Assembly (NCBI GenBank): GCA_016758965.1
Contig: JAEPRB010000083.1
Span: 62,001 to 126,000 of the forward strand
Source: Circinella minor
Taxonomy: Eukaryota; Mucoromycota; Mucoromycetes; Mucorales; Lichtheimiaceae
DNA: 64,000 nt
Direction: 5' to 3'
The notes under the pieces are model-generated. The model had not been told where the DNA came from, searched no databases, and saw only the letters and a program-made list of their open reading frames with translations. The position numbers and the translations under genes are program-made. Shown here piece by piece: positions 1 to 11,936 of the stretch. Position 1 is the first letter of the stretch, and every line of letters starts with the position of its first letter.

Positions 1-1584
1 ATGTGGCTGCTTCAATAGCTTCTACAAGAGTACAGTTTGTAAATCGTTGGAAGTTTCGAATACATTCATCTATTGTGACAGTGCTGTAAATAATTATATA
101 TTTTTAGTTTAATATTTTAATTCCGTTCTACTCTGTTCTCCTTTCTCCCACTAAAAAAATTAAATATATGACGTAATGCTCATGACCTTTACCTTCCTGC
201 TAATGTACTTGTGCCTTTGACGTATGCAGCACCATTGTGATCTACAGAAACGTCACGACCACCGAGGGTATACGTGCCAGCAGGTAAACCCATGGCAGAT
301 AAGGCATCCTATATTTCATTATTTCCCTTAGTTAATTTCTTACTTTTTGTATCTCAGCACACATACATTTTTCTTATCTCATTCCCTTCCTAATTTTCTT
401 ACAGTAACCAAAACAGCGCCGGTAGGATGGGAGTAATAGGCAATGCGAACTGAGTTTGGATGAACATGAACACCATCACAAATAATACCATAGAATGGAC
501 GTGGATCAGGCTTGGTGCGACATGGAGAGGTATCAGAGGGTTCTGGATGACCCTTGGATGATTCAGGGATGGGCAAATCAGCTGCTCCGAGTACACCAAT
601 CAATCCAGGGTCACGATGGTGAAACTAACACAAATAACCAAAAAAGAAACTGAGTATATTTTTTTCTTACATAACTCGTATACTTATTATAAACAAAAAA
701 AATTGTAAAAACTTACTGCTTGCATGGCATTAAACAAATGGGTAATACTAGTAGCACCTTTAACAACGGCTTGTTCAGCTTCGGCGATTTTACAGGCAGA
801 ATGACCAAGAGCAACCTTAATACCGCGGGCAACAATATCAGGAATGGCATCAGTGACACCATCTAACTCGGGTGCCAAAGTCATGATACTAACGGCCTTG
901 TTACCCTTTTTAAGTTCATCTCCATAAGCATCGTCGAAGTCTTTAATACCATTTTCTGCTGTTCGGAAAACAGCTTGTTTGTGTGCACCCTTTTTTTCTA
1001 CTGAAATGAAGGGTCCTTCAATATGAGCGCCAAGAATTTCTGCTCCGCCGGTAGCTGAACCCTTGCGGGCATTCAAGTGGGGGAGCACCTGAAACAATAA
1101 TTTTACATTTGGTTTAAGAAACTTTCATCCTTTGGGTAATGGTAGCAGTAATATAAAAAAAAAGTATCGGGCTATTTACCTTTTGATATACTGCAGGTTC
1201 AGAACTAACAACAGTAGGACAAAATGATGTACATCCATATTGTAATAAACCTTTGGCTACTTTATTAATATCAGCTTGAATCTTTTCATCAGAACCTTCA
1301 TAATCGGCAAAATCAATGCCATAAGCACCGTTGATTTGGGTATCGATAAATCCGGGGGCGACAATTTGACCCTTGGCGTCGATAATTTCATCAGCATCTC
1401 TCAAATGATCAAAAAACAAGCTTTGTGGATCGATAATTTTGCCATTTTGAAACCAAAGATAGGAGCCTTCAACAATTTTATGATTTTTTAAAAGTCGAGC
1501 ATTAATAATCTTGTAAATAGGACTTGAACAGCATTGCTTATTGTCTTTAATAGGACACATTTTTGTATTAGTATTAATGTACAT
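1..1584 (-). CDS. N-acetylglucosamine-6-phosphate deacetylase (3' end cut by window edge)
   Basis: Removes the acetyl group from GlcNAc-6-phosphate in the cytosol, the step that feeds chitin-derived sugar into glycolysis. Exons I can join in frame: 1180-1584, 717-1088, 403-624, 193-308 and 1-83 (incomplete), all with GT-AG introns. The protein shows amidohydrolase family marks in order: [19 protein letters not shown] near residue 75, LGAHIEGPF (metal-site E), [21 protein letters not shown], and [10 protein letters not shown], all typical of NagA. The window ends inside the last conserved block ([11 protein letters not shown]), so only the C-terminal tail is missing. Two in-frame ATGs lie near the start, at 1584 and 1560; the first gives an eight-residue longer N-terminus and the choice is uncertain. 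Gene symbol withheld because fungal naming varies. Confidence 0.93.
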
Positions 1585-3214
1585 GAGGAAATTTTTAAAA
1601 AAAAGAGAAGAAAAAGAAGATGTTGAGAAAGCAGAAGAAAAGAAAAGAGTTGTATATGTTGAGTGGGTTGGAAAAAGAAAGAAAAAGAAGGAATTAAAAA
1701 AAAAGGGCCAAATAAAAATAAGGGTTCAAAAAAGTTTTCCACCATCGAAAAAAAGTAGCGGACTTTTCAATGATTACATAATTTTCCAGGGTTCCCCAAA
1801 TGAGTCATTCATATGAAAAAAGGGTCCCTGATGAAGTTAACTGGGTTTATTGACTAAGCAAGAACCTCACACAGTATTGGATAACCCCGTGTTAAGGTTT
1901 AAAATTATAAGCGGGACGGGAAAAATTATTATTCAGCTATTAATGATTATTCAGGGTCCATCCTGTTCGTTCGAATCCGTGTTTATAGTGAATTTCAATA
2001 TGAAGTGTTCGCAGCCTATTAAAAATGATGCCACAGACCAATTAAAATCGATGTCATAGTCCAATCAAAAATAAATTTTGTCAGAAATGGAAAGTTGACT
2101 CGAAAATATAAAAGGACAGTGCGTTTTTTTTTCATGGTATTCATCGGAAAAATGTTTTCGAAGGCACGAAAATATTGAAGTGCATTTAGCAACATTTTCG
2201 GGCATTTACAAGGTGTGAAAATATTGAAGCTTATTTACCAACATTTTTTGGCTCTTTTCAAGATACAAAATATTGTAGCTTATTTACTAAGATGAAAATG
2301 CTTCTTTTAAGATCTTTTAATACAAAGTTACGCTATTATAATCAATAGCAAAAATTGCTTGCGAAACGTCAATAAAATAATTTATTGCGTGAGTATGCTA
2401 AAAACTATACTTAGGTGATCATAAATGCTTTATTTTTTATTTATTTATTTACACTTTACACCTGTAACCAGATCCTTCCTTACACGGTATCTTTTTCTTT
2501 CCTAAAATTTATTCTTAAATTATACGGTCTTTTTTGTGGATTGATTATCCTTTTAATAAATTATTATGACTTTCTTAAAATTGTAGCTATCTATTCTAAT
2601 TAATTATTGTTAGAATTCAAAGGCGATTTGGATCATATTTTATAGTTTTTCATTGTTTCTTTTCCAGTATAAGATAGAAGATATAAGTTATGAGTTTTTT
2701 TTTTGTAGGAGACTAAAGAGTCTCTTTTTATTTTTCAGGTTTGTGGGCAGCTTTTATCTTGTACGTATCAAATAAACAGATCTAATAAACAACATATTAT
2801 AGCGTCTTTGTTATGTCAAGTCTTACTAATATATTACATAATAGTATAAACACCATAAAGTCTGCTCTATTACGGTAAATGTTCATACAATTTATGTTGG
2901 ACAAGATACGAAAACAAATTCCTTAACTAAACTCAAACGATCATCATTTATAACGTATTTAGAGTTAAGCTACAGAATTTATATGACTTATATACGTGAT
3001 GATCGCATGCTGATGGATATATGTCCATATAGTAATTGCATATATAGTGCATACATTTGCATGTCAAATTATGGGGTGTTTGCAGCAACTCTCAAATGAA
3101 ACAGCAAAATAGACTACCTTCCATTGAACTAATGGCTGTTTATAAGCCAAGTCGTAGTTGGCCTTTTGCTTCTATATAAGAAATCAAGGGCAAGATCAAT
3201 TCCATCCAATTTAC
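1585..3214. other. Intergenic, no gene recognised
   Basis: About 1.6 kb upstream of the deacetylase. It contains the 49-bp tandem repeat annotated separately and AT-rich unique sequence. Short ORFs here (for example around 2415-2603) encode only hydrophobic low-complexity peptides and show no family resemblance. The first ~200 bases must hold the deacetylase promoter. Confidence 0.6.
2168..2313. repeat. Imperfect tandem repeat, 49-bp unit, about three copies
   Basis: Units start near 2168, 2217 and 2266. Each begins with a form of AAAATATTGAAGC followed by TTATTTACCAACATTTT; the third is the most diverged and incomplete. The spacing is 49 bases both times. No coding function is seen. Confidence 0.7.
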
Positions 3215-3379
3215 TCAAGGATGAGTAATGGAGAGATTGTTTGACAGATCGCCTGAAGATTGACCACTTGATCCGGTTGATGTTGATGCTGCAACATTCT
3301 GTTCCTGATCAATTTTTCTCGGACGGCCTCGGCCACGCTTAGCAAGTTGATTTTGAGTAGTGTTATTAGAATGATTCAT
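3215..3379 (-). CDS. Small AT-hook ORF, hypothetical or gene remnant
   Basis: A 54-residue reading frame beginning at the ATG whose first base is 3379. It contains a textbook AT-hook core, KRGRGRPRKID (residues about 13-23), which binds the minor groove of AT-rich DNA in many chromatin proteins. The rest is polar: N/T-rich before the hook, S/G/T-rich after it. The frame opens further upstream to 3433, but that part is hydrophobic and looks like UTR. Nothing else in the neighbourhood extends it into a larger protein, so it may be a first exon, a remnant of a transposable-element gene, or a small chromatin peptide. I do not recognise it beyond the motif. Confidence 0.35.
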   Translation of the reverse strand: MNHSNNTTQNQLAKRGRGRPRKIDQEQNVAASTSTGSSGQSSGDLSNNLSITHP

Positions 3380-4319
3380 GATAAAATACTTGAGAAAAAA
3401 GAGCAATGTATAATATAGTCTCAAACCCTTCACAATTCAGTATTTATTCGTCGTTACCTTCCATTTTTGGTAACTTTTTTAAGCTTTTCAGGCGGACTTT
3501 GTCAGTTTTTTACCAAAAAAAATATGAAAACTATGGAGATGAAACTTTTCAAATAATATTTCGAGGCTCTTGAACCTGAGATCTCGATATTAATACTAAG
3601 AATAACAAGAAAATAGATTTTTTTTTTACATCACTTCGTGTTTACAATCGATACAAACTCTATCATACACCACGTACTTGGGGAAAAGATACCTCAGGTA
3701 TACTTTTTTTTTTGCTCCCCATTTGTGTCTCACATGGGTAACGATAAGATTATATGTACTTCAGATTTGAAAGTGAAACCATCGATAACAGTAGGAATCA
3801 ATTTGATATTTGTGTATGAGCTGAGACTCAAGATTGTATTATCCCAAATTACGAGAAGCGCTAACTCATAATGAGAAGTTTATTATAGCCTCGATTTTTT
3901 CTGTTAATAAGTATAAACAATTCAATAATACGATTTTTACTTCTTTCTACTCGTTATACGTATAATTCATATTAAAAGTGTATTCGTTGAATACAAACAG
4001 ATTAGTAATCAGTGGACGCTTTCGATTTTTCTTTATTAATCTTTTCTTTATGTAAACATCTTGTACTCACTCAAGGCGAATATAGTACGTGTCAAGGTGT
4101 GGCGTTTCCTTATTTGTATAACTTCTACGTAAGTCATAGGACGTAATGAATTATTACCAAAAATTATTATTTCTGCTACACCTTTCTAAATCAGTTTATA
4201 ATATGTCTAGCCAATCGTATTTTTTTCCAGAGTAATGGAGATAATAAAACCAGCTCCTTTCCTCCAATATCAATTTCTATCAGTATTCCTTTAACTTTTG
4301 TTTATTTATTATTATTTTA
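3380..4319. other. Intergenic, upstream region of the dehydrogenase
   Basis: AT-rich, with poly-T runs and scattered short ORFs that show no similarity I recognise. It should include the promoter of the + strand dehydrogenase; no clear TATA or CCAAT element stood out. Confidence 0.5.
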
Positions 4320-5986
4320 ATGGCCAACAACAAAAATCATTTTCAATTCAACAATATTCCTGATCTTTCAGGCAAAGTAGCCATTATTACTGGTGGCTCA
4401 GCTGGTGTATGTGCTTTACCATAGATAGAGTATATTCTATACAGTATATATATATATATAAGACAACAACTACAATAAAAACTGCATAATAGTCAATAAT
4501 AATGATATTGAGAAAGCAGCTAATAATAATGAATTATATCCCTTCAATTTACTTTCAATTATTTGTAGATTGGTGAATCATGCGCGTTTCAAATTGCTCG
4601 AAAGAATTGTACAGTGTATGTAATAAGCAGTAGCAGTGACATTATGTTGATAAACATCATTGAATAAACAGAATCTTATAATTGGACTATAGTACGTACT
4701 AACTATTATTTATATATAACATTATGCATTACTACACAGAATTTTGGGGTGTCGTAACAAATCTAAAGGTGAATTAGTTGTTAAAAAAATACAGGAAGAA
4801 ACCGGAAATAACAATGTCGAATGCATTTTGCTCGATTTGAATGACTTGAAATCTATAAAAAGTTTTGCGGAAATGTTTTTGTCTAAATATGATCAATTGC
4901 ATATTCTAATAAATAACGCGGGATTGATGCCTAACGGTGGTCTTGAACGCTCTAAAGATGGTAATACTATTACTATTTCCACATGGCAAAAATTATTCAA
5001 AATTTTAACGAACGATTTCATCTTCACTTGACATTTTTATTATTGTTCTTTTTTAAAGGGTTTGAAATCATGTTTGCAACTAATGTTATTGGAACTCATT
5101 ATCTAACGGTTCAACTATTGCCAATTCTTGAAAAGTCAATGCCTAGTCGAATTGTCAACGTAGCATCAAGTTTTTATATAATCACCAAATTTGTCAAGAC
5201 CTCGGTCGAGATACTGAACGATGAAGATTATTATAATCGATTTTTACAGTATGGCAGAACAAAGGTAATTTATAACGCAATACATGATTTCTTTTCTACA
5301 TTACTATTTTTTTTTACTTAGATCTAATGAATAGTTTTATTGTTTGTTGAGAACTTGATTTATAAATACGTAGTTAAATATGCTGTTGTCATTATTTATT
5401 ATATGCTTTTTCCATATCTAGGCAATCATAATGCTACTTACATTTGAGCTTGATCGAAGATTAAGAGCTAAAGGTGTCAACAATGTACGTGTATATAAAA
5501 TAATATTAATTTTTGAGCCTTGGCATAGTTCCATGTGAAAGTAAATTATATTACTAACAGTGTAGTAACCATGCTATTTGTATATTTATACAGCTCTATG
5601 TAAATACAAATGATCCCGGTCCAGTCAAGACTCAAGCTTATTATAAACGTGTTAATAAAGGTTCTGTAATGGACAAGTTCATTAGTTTGGTTTTTGCCGC
5701 AGCTGATGAAGGGTCTCTTACTCAACTTTACTTGGCGACTAGCCCTGAAGTGGAAGAACAGAATATTCACGGAGAGTATTATGTAAGTGATATATACATT
5801 ATGCATGATAATTTCAAATCATTTTTATAATAATTAATATTATTTTTATATTAGACTCCAATTGCTAAAAGAGATAAAGTTAAATCGGATTATACAAAAT
5901 CAGAAAAAGAAGCTGAAAAAGCTTGGAGTGCTGTTGAAAAGCTGATTAAAGAAAAGATACCAGATTATCCTGGTGCCAATATCTAA
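4320..5986 (+). CDS. Short-chain dehydrogenase/reductase (retinol dehydrogenase/WWOX-like)
   Basis: NAD(P)-dependent oxidoreductase of the classical SDR fold; substrate unknown. Seven exons join in frame to 314 residues: 4320-4406, 4569-4615, 4740-4960, 5059-5264, 5422-5484, 5594-5782, 5855-5986. Visible motifs are the Rossmann dinucleotide loop (AIITGGSAGIG, residues about 20-31), NNAG (LHILINNAG), the catalytic serine region (IVNVASS) and the catalytic YGRTK (YxxxK). The C-terminus resembles the WWOX/RDH branch, with NDPGPVKTQ where these enzymes usually have HPGxVxT; the usual His is replaced by Asp in this copy. No signal peptide or membrane span is evident, so it is probably cytosolic. 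Confidence 0.88.
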
Positions 5987-6262
5987 ATATATTTTGTACC
6001 ATTATCTATATACATACCTTAAATTTATAGAATATTTTAAGTGTGAATAAAGTTTTTATAAAATAAATAATACGTAATCAACTATTTTTGTAAGTAATTC
6101 AGTTATTGACACTCTCTTGAATTTTGCATTAATTAAGGGTAGTTCAGCCCGTCGCTCTTACCGGAATTTCTTTAACAGTTTTCTAAAGACAAAAACCAAC
6201 CTTTTATTCTCTCTCTCTCTTTTTTTTTTTTTTGTAATTCTGCCATATTCTTGTATCAAATC

Positions 6263-9200
6263 ATGAGCTCCAATGAGGTACACTCAACTTAAATCCATTT
6301 ATTTATTTTTTCTATTGACTATAACGTATATATGTTTTATTCTTTTTTTTTAAAAAATAGCAAAGAAGAATACCACCACCTCCATCGTTTACAACTGCAC
6401 CCGACATGAACGTGACATCTAGTGAATTTGCTGTACCTACGTTTTCAAGCGCACCTGATCTTTCAGGTAAGAAAAAAAGAAAGCAGCATGTTCCTTTACT
6501 TTTGGAAACTTATTTTAATCATTATTACTATTAACCTTTTGGAGTAGAATTAACGACTGACAACAATAACAAATCGAAAAAAGAACATAAGCATAAAAAA
6601 CATAAACGCAAAGAACGAACACCCGAAAAAAAGAACCGTCAACGATCGCGATCACCAGAAAAATCGTCTTCTCACCATCATCGAGACAGACGATCACGTA
6701 CTCCTGAAAAAACACGTCGTTCACCAGATAGACGATCGCGTCATCGATCACGTACACCCGAAAAACGTCGACGTTATTCATCTCGATCACCCGAAAGGAG
6801 GTCTCGGCATAGATCACGATCGCCGCCAGATCGTAAACGACACCGTACTCATGAAGTAACTTATTTTGCTCTTTTTTCTCTAACAATTTTTACTTTTTTA
6901 TTTTGTGATAAATTGACACTTTATCAACATTTATAAATATATATAATAGCGACGCTCTCGACGATCACCATCCCCTTTACCAGTAACGTAAGTTAAAAAA
7001 AAAACGAAAAAGAAGTAATAAAAATAGTGAAGAAAAAAGAAGTGAAAATTTACATGATACGGTAATGGATATTATATAGTGGTGAATTGGAATCAGGACT
7101 TCGATTCATCAAGGACATCCGTGGTGATTCAGATAATTTGACCTATGGTGGAATTCATAGTTATGACGTACCAAATTATAAACGTGAAGGAGGTATACAT
7201 CATTATTTTCAGTTTATGAGAAGAAGAGGATATAGAAAATTTATTAAAATTAATATATGCATTGATTATAGGTGGTTATGTTATTGGATTACCATCAAAT
7301 TTAAGAATTGATTGGATTAGTGGAAAATCTGGAAAGACTTTAAAGCTTTATAATACATGGTCATCAGGTACAAAGGTAACATGGACAGTAATATTAAGTA
7401 CCATTTCTCAAGTTGATATGGACAGTAACTAATATAAATCCGTTATATTAGAAAAAACGATATACAGATGCAGATTATAGCTGGAAGGAAACTGACAAGG
7501 CTATGAAAAGGTCAGTATTTAATGAAAGAGAACAAGAGATAGAAGATTGATATTAAGTAAGAAAAATTTATGCGCTGTATGTGTATAACTATGGTTTAAA
7601 TTCTATAGAATTTTTATACGGCCTGGTTCAAATATACAAGAGGATGAAGATTTGAATTATATCAAAGTTGAAGGAGAAGCAGAAACAACTAGAAAAAAAA
7701 CAAATGAGCAAGTAATTTCGAGTGGTGTTGATTATCGAAGTATTGAAGGGCCCAATGTGCCTAATACGTCAGATGATGATGAAGAGGTTGAAGAAGAAGG
7801 AGAAAGTTTTGATGAGTATATTCGTCGTCGTACAATAGAATTCAATAAAAAGTTGAACCAGGTATGGTTTTTATTTCTTATTTACTTTGATATATATATA
7901 AAGTTTGGACGGACGGATGAATTGGATGGATTTATTAACAATTGTATGATAAAATTATATAGGACCCTCATGATGTCGAAACATGGCTCGCATTTATTGC
8001 ATTTCAGGATGAATCAGCACAAGGATTAAATACAGGAGTTGATAAAAAGTCGCGCTCAAAAGCTAGTAAATCCAGTCTTAATGAAGTAAAAATGAGTATA
8101 TTCGAAAAGGCTGTAGAAGCCAACCCAAGTGATGAAATGCTTCTTTTAGCCTATTTAACTTGTGGTGAAGAAATTTGGGAGTAAGTGAACAAAAAAAAAA
8201 AAAACTGCAATTTCATAATGCAATTGATTTTTTTTAACTATAAGGAAACATTCATTGATAATGCTTTTTTTTTAATTATATTTTTAAATCAGTACACTCA
8301 CTTTATTACAACATTGGGATCAAGCATTAAAAAGTCGACCTGAATCAATTCGATTATGGGCAGATTATATCAACCTCCGACAAACTAATTTCTCTAGTTT
8401 TTCATTTTCACAATGTGTCAAAGTATTCGAAGATTGTATTTCAACTTTGAACAAGGTAGCTCGTCGGTTACAAAAGGCACGAAAAAATGAAGATAATTAT
8501 GAAGGTATCATATTAATTTCAAAAAATGAGAGATAATAAATTTCTTGATGTTTTTTTAAAAAAAAAAAAAACAAAAAGAGAGAAAAATGTATACGAATAT
8601 ATTGACTTTTACTCTAACAAAAAAAAAAAACCTATTTGAAATTATTAGCACGAGAGAATATTGAATCAGTTATGGTATACGTATTTTTACGTGGATGTTT
8701 ATTTATGAAACAATCAGGTAAGGGAACATAATTTTACATGTCAATAACTTGGTAAAAATTAGAAAGGAAAATGTTTCTAAAGAAAAACGGCTATATTTGG
8801 ATATTTAAATAGGCTATCAAGAACGCGCTTTTGGTACTTTACAAGCATTGGTAGAATTTACATTGTACCAACCACATATCTTTACATTGTCATTTGACAT
8901 TACATTTGAAGATATGGTTGCAGAATTTTCTGAGTTTTGGGATCATGAAGTACCTCGATTTGGTGAAAAGGTACATAAAGAAAACGAGCGATTTTTTTTT
9001 TAAAAAAATTATGCTAATCATTATAATTAGGGAGCAAAAGGTTGGAAAGAATATTATCGTTCTAAATATGGTAAGAAGTCAAATTATTTCATATGTATGA
9101 TTGATTAATGTAGTTTGAACGGTAAGTTTGACCAAACTCCAATCTATTATATTAGAGGAAGAAGATACCCCTGTTGAAAAGGTTGAATCATTAGAAGAAG

Positions 9201-11694
9201 AAGATGAAGAAGATAGTAAGTCAATAATGTAACTAGTTGTTGTAACTATATGTGTGTTGTCATAGTTACTAATACATGCTTTTTTTTAGTTTATAGTTTG
9301 GTAGATTGGGTACGATTAGAAGAATCAAAAGAACGACATAGTCGACTTCCTATGAAAATGAAAGGTAAGTTTTTCCTTCAACAAAGAAAAAAAATGAACT
9401 TCTTAATAAATATATTGTTTGTCTTAATGAATAGATGTTGCAGCCGAGGTTGTTGATGAAGATCCGTATGTAATTACATTATCTGATGATATCTGTGAAT
9501 TCCTTTTTTGTATTACTACTCAAGAGGCACGACAAGGTTTAATTTACAGTATATTTGTATTCCTTGGACTTCCATTTACCCCACCTGGTGTCGGTACAAA
9601 TACACATTTCTGTATTGATACTTTTACACACAATGAACTCAAATTAGATGGATTCTGGCCAACTCATCAACGTTCTTTGTTACTCACCTATATTGATGGT
9701 ATTCCAATGGAACCTGAACGCACAACTGATGTTCAAAGACCCTACGATTATCCAATTTCTTACCCTGTTGGTATATCTGAATTATTTACACGCCATGATC
9801 ATTGGTTTTCATGTGTCACTAATTGTCATGTAGATAACGAACTTGAAACAGAATTTGCTCGGTATATGAAGTTTTAAATACACGCTTGTTGTTTTTTCTT
9901 TATATAAAATACGTTATAGAAATTTAACAGACATTTTGTTTTATTTATAATAGAAATGCTTTCAAGCAACTTCTTGCATTAAAATGGACTAATCATTTAA
10001 GTATATGTTATCTATCATTTGAATCTAGTTATTCAAACAAAAGGTAATATTTCATTATTTATATGTCAAGGAAAGGAAAAGAGAAAAAAAAAGATTGGAT
10101 AATAATCTGACAACAAACAAATTTATTTATAGTGCGAGAAACGTTGCAAAAGGAATGCTTAAAGATTATCAAACAAATTTATCATTATGGAATGCATACG
10201 CACAAATGGAAAAGAGTCATGGAAAATTAAAAGAAGCTAGAAAAGTATATCAAACTGCATTAGCTACCTATCAATCGTTTCCTAAAAAGGATCAAGTCAT
10301 GGTACCACTTGTTTATAGTGCATTTGCTCAATTAGAATGGGAAGAAGGTCGATCTGATGAAGCACTTAAAATTTTAGTTTCTTTTGGTGTTGAACAATCT
10401 TATGGTAAGAAAATAAGTTTCTAGATGTGACTAAGAAGATAAACTAACTATTGTATATTTTATTTTTAGATGAAAAGGGATCATTACCAACGAATGCACA
10501 AATTTTGAAAGCACAAAGGGTACATTTTTATTTCATTGATTCAAATAAAAGAGAAAACATAATTTTTTCCAATCTAATAAAAAAAACAACAACTATTTAA
10601 TTGTATATGTATAGTTTTTTGAACAAAAAACGAGTCAGTTATCCATGTTAACAAGAAACAATGAACAAGAAATGGATATTACTTATCATTATACAATTTG
10701 TTATGCACTTTTCCAATTATTAACGCGAAACATGATAGAAGCTTCTAATGTATATGAACACGCATTAGAATATATTCAAGAACATAATGCAGAACGAGGA
10801 TTTGAAAGTGAAGTATTATGGGTTGCTTATGCAAAACTTATATACAAGAATGTTGAAATGAATCATTACAAAGGATATAAGCCAGGTCATTTACGTAGTT
10901 TATTACAACGAGCAATTTTATTGTTTCCAAATAATACAGTATTTATTGGACTTTATGTTTGGAATGAAGCAAGAACCAAGTTACATAACCGTGTTAAATC
11001 TATGTTTGTTCAATCCCTTGAAAGGTATTTTCTTTTTATTTTATTAATTGAAACAAAAGAAAATAATACTAATAACTCTTATAATTATTAGTGATCCAAA
11101 TGTTATCTTGTGGTTGTCAGCTATACGGACGGAACTTCATTATCATCAACCTTATGATGTTAATCAAGTACGGTCATTATTTGAGTCTGCAGTAGAAAAA
11201 ACAAAGTAAGTTTTTTGTAATAATAATTGTTTATAGTTTATACTAACTTACTGTTTCTTATATATATATATAATCTTCCTCATTTTAGTACTAAATCATC
11301 AATACTATTATGGAAATTATTTATTGAACATGAAATCAAATGTGGTGAAATGACGAAAGCTAAAAGTCTTTTCTATCGTGCTATTCGAGCTTGTCCATGG
11401 TCTAAAGGTATATATATTATAAATTATATAGTTGTTGCGTATATATTAATTTACTAATTACTCTTTATTGTTTTATATATAGAAATTTGTTTATTAGGTA
11501 TACGATTATTATCACGTTACCTATCTGAAAAAGAATTACATGAAATTGTTAGTTTGATGATGGAAAAAGAAATTCGACTTCGTCATCCAATTGATGATCG
11601 ATTACTTATGATTGATGAACAAAACACACAAAAAGAACAAGTAGAAAAAAATCATATATCCGATGAAGAATCTTATCCTTCACTATTAATGTAA
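6263..11694 (+). CDS. NRDE2-like nuclear RNA surveillance / splicing-associated protein
   Basis: Homologues (human NRDE2, fission yeast Nrl1, worm NRDE-2) are nuclear proteins that bind the exosome helicase MTR4 and spliceosome factors and affect cryptic intron splicing, R-loops and heterochromatin. The ATG at 6263 starts MSSNE followed by a proline-rich leader; next comes a strongly basic SR/RD-rich stretch (exon 6548-6855, repeated RSRSPEK-like units), then the family's conserved block DYSWKETDKAMK with GGIHSYDVPNYKREGG and LPSNLRIDWISGKSG. The long C-terminal part consists of HAT-type helical repeats, recognisable by W/Y/A spacing such as NLSLWNAYAQMEKSHGKLKE and LLWKLFIEHEIKCGEMTKAK. It ends EESYPSLLM at 11694. 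The gene has many short introns; I checked the first several and the last junctions, not every one. Confidence 0.85.
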
Positions 11695-11936
11695 ATAATA
11701 TATATGATATTATCACTTTATCAGTTATAATAGAAAAAGAAATATTTTTTTCTCTATTGTCGATCTTAATATTTATGACAAGATAAAATGGCATTTTGTG
11801 TAACAATAGCTTAAAACGTAGAAATTATAATTCGTCTGCCTTTCTTTTTTTTTTTTTCTGTTTTATATTGAATTCCATTTTTAGTATTCTCTTTTTCTTT
11901 TGTTTTGTTTTTGTTTTGAAACCAAAAGAAAAGCTC

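Noticed and set aside
1955..1990. Possible tRNA T-arm (GTTCGAATCC)
   Set aside because: No pairing T-stem, no A box at the right distance and no acceptor stem can be built around it.
11796..11936. Upstream extension of the first F-box protein with a hydrophobic Phe-rich start
   Set aside because: The hydrophobic stretch is translated poly-pyrimidine leader sequence; the ATG at 11937 immediately precedes the F-box as in related genes.
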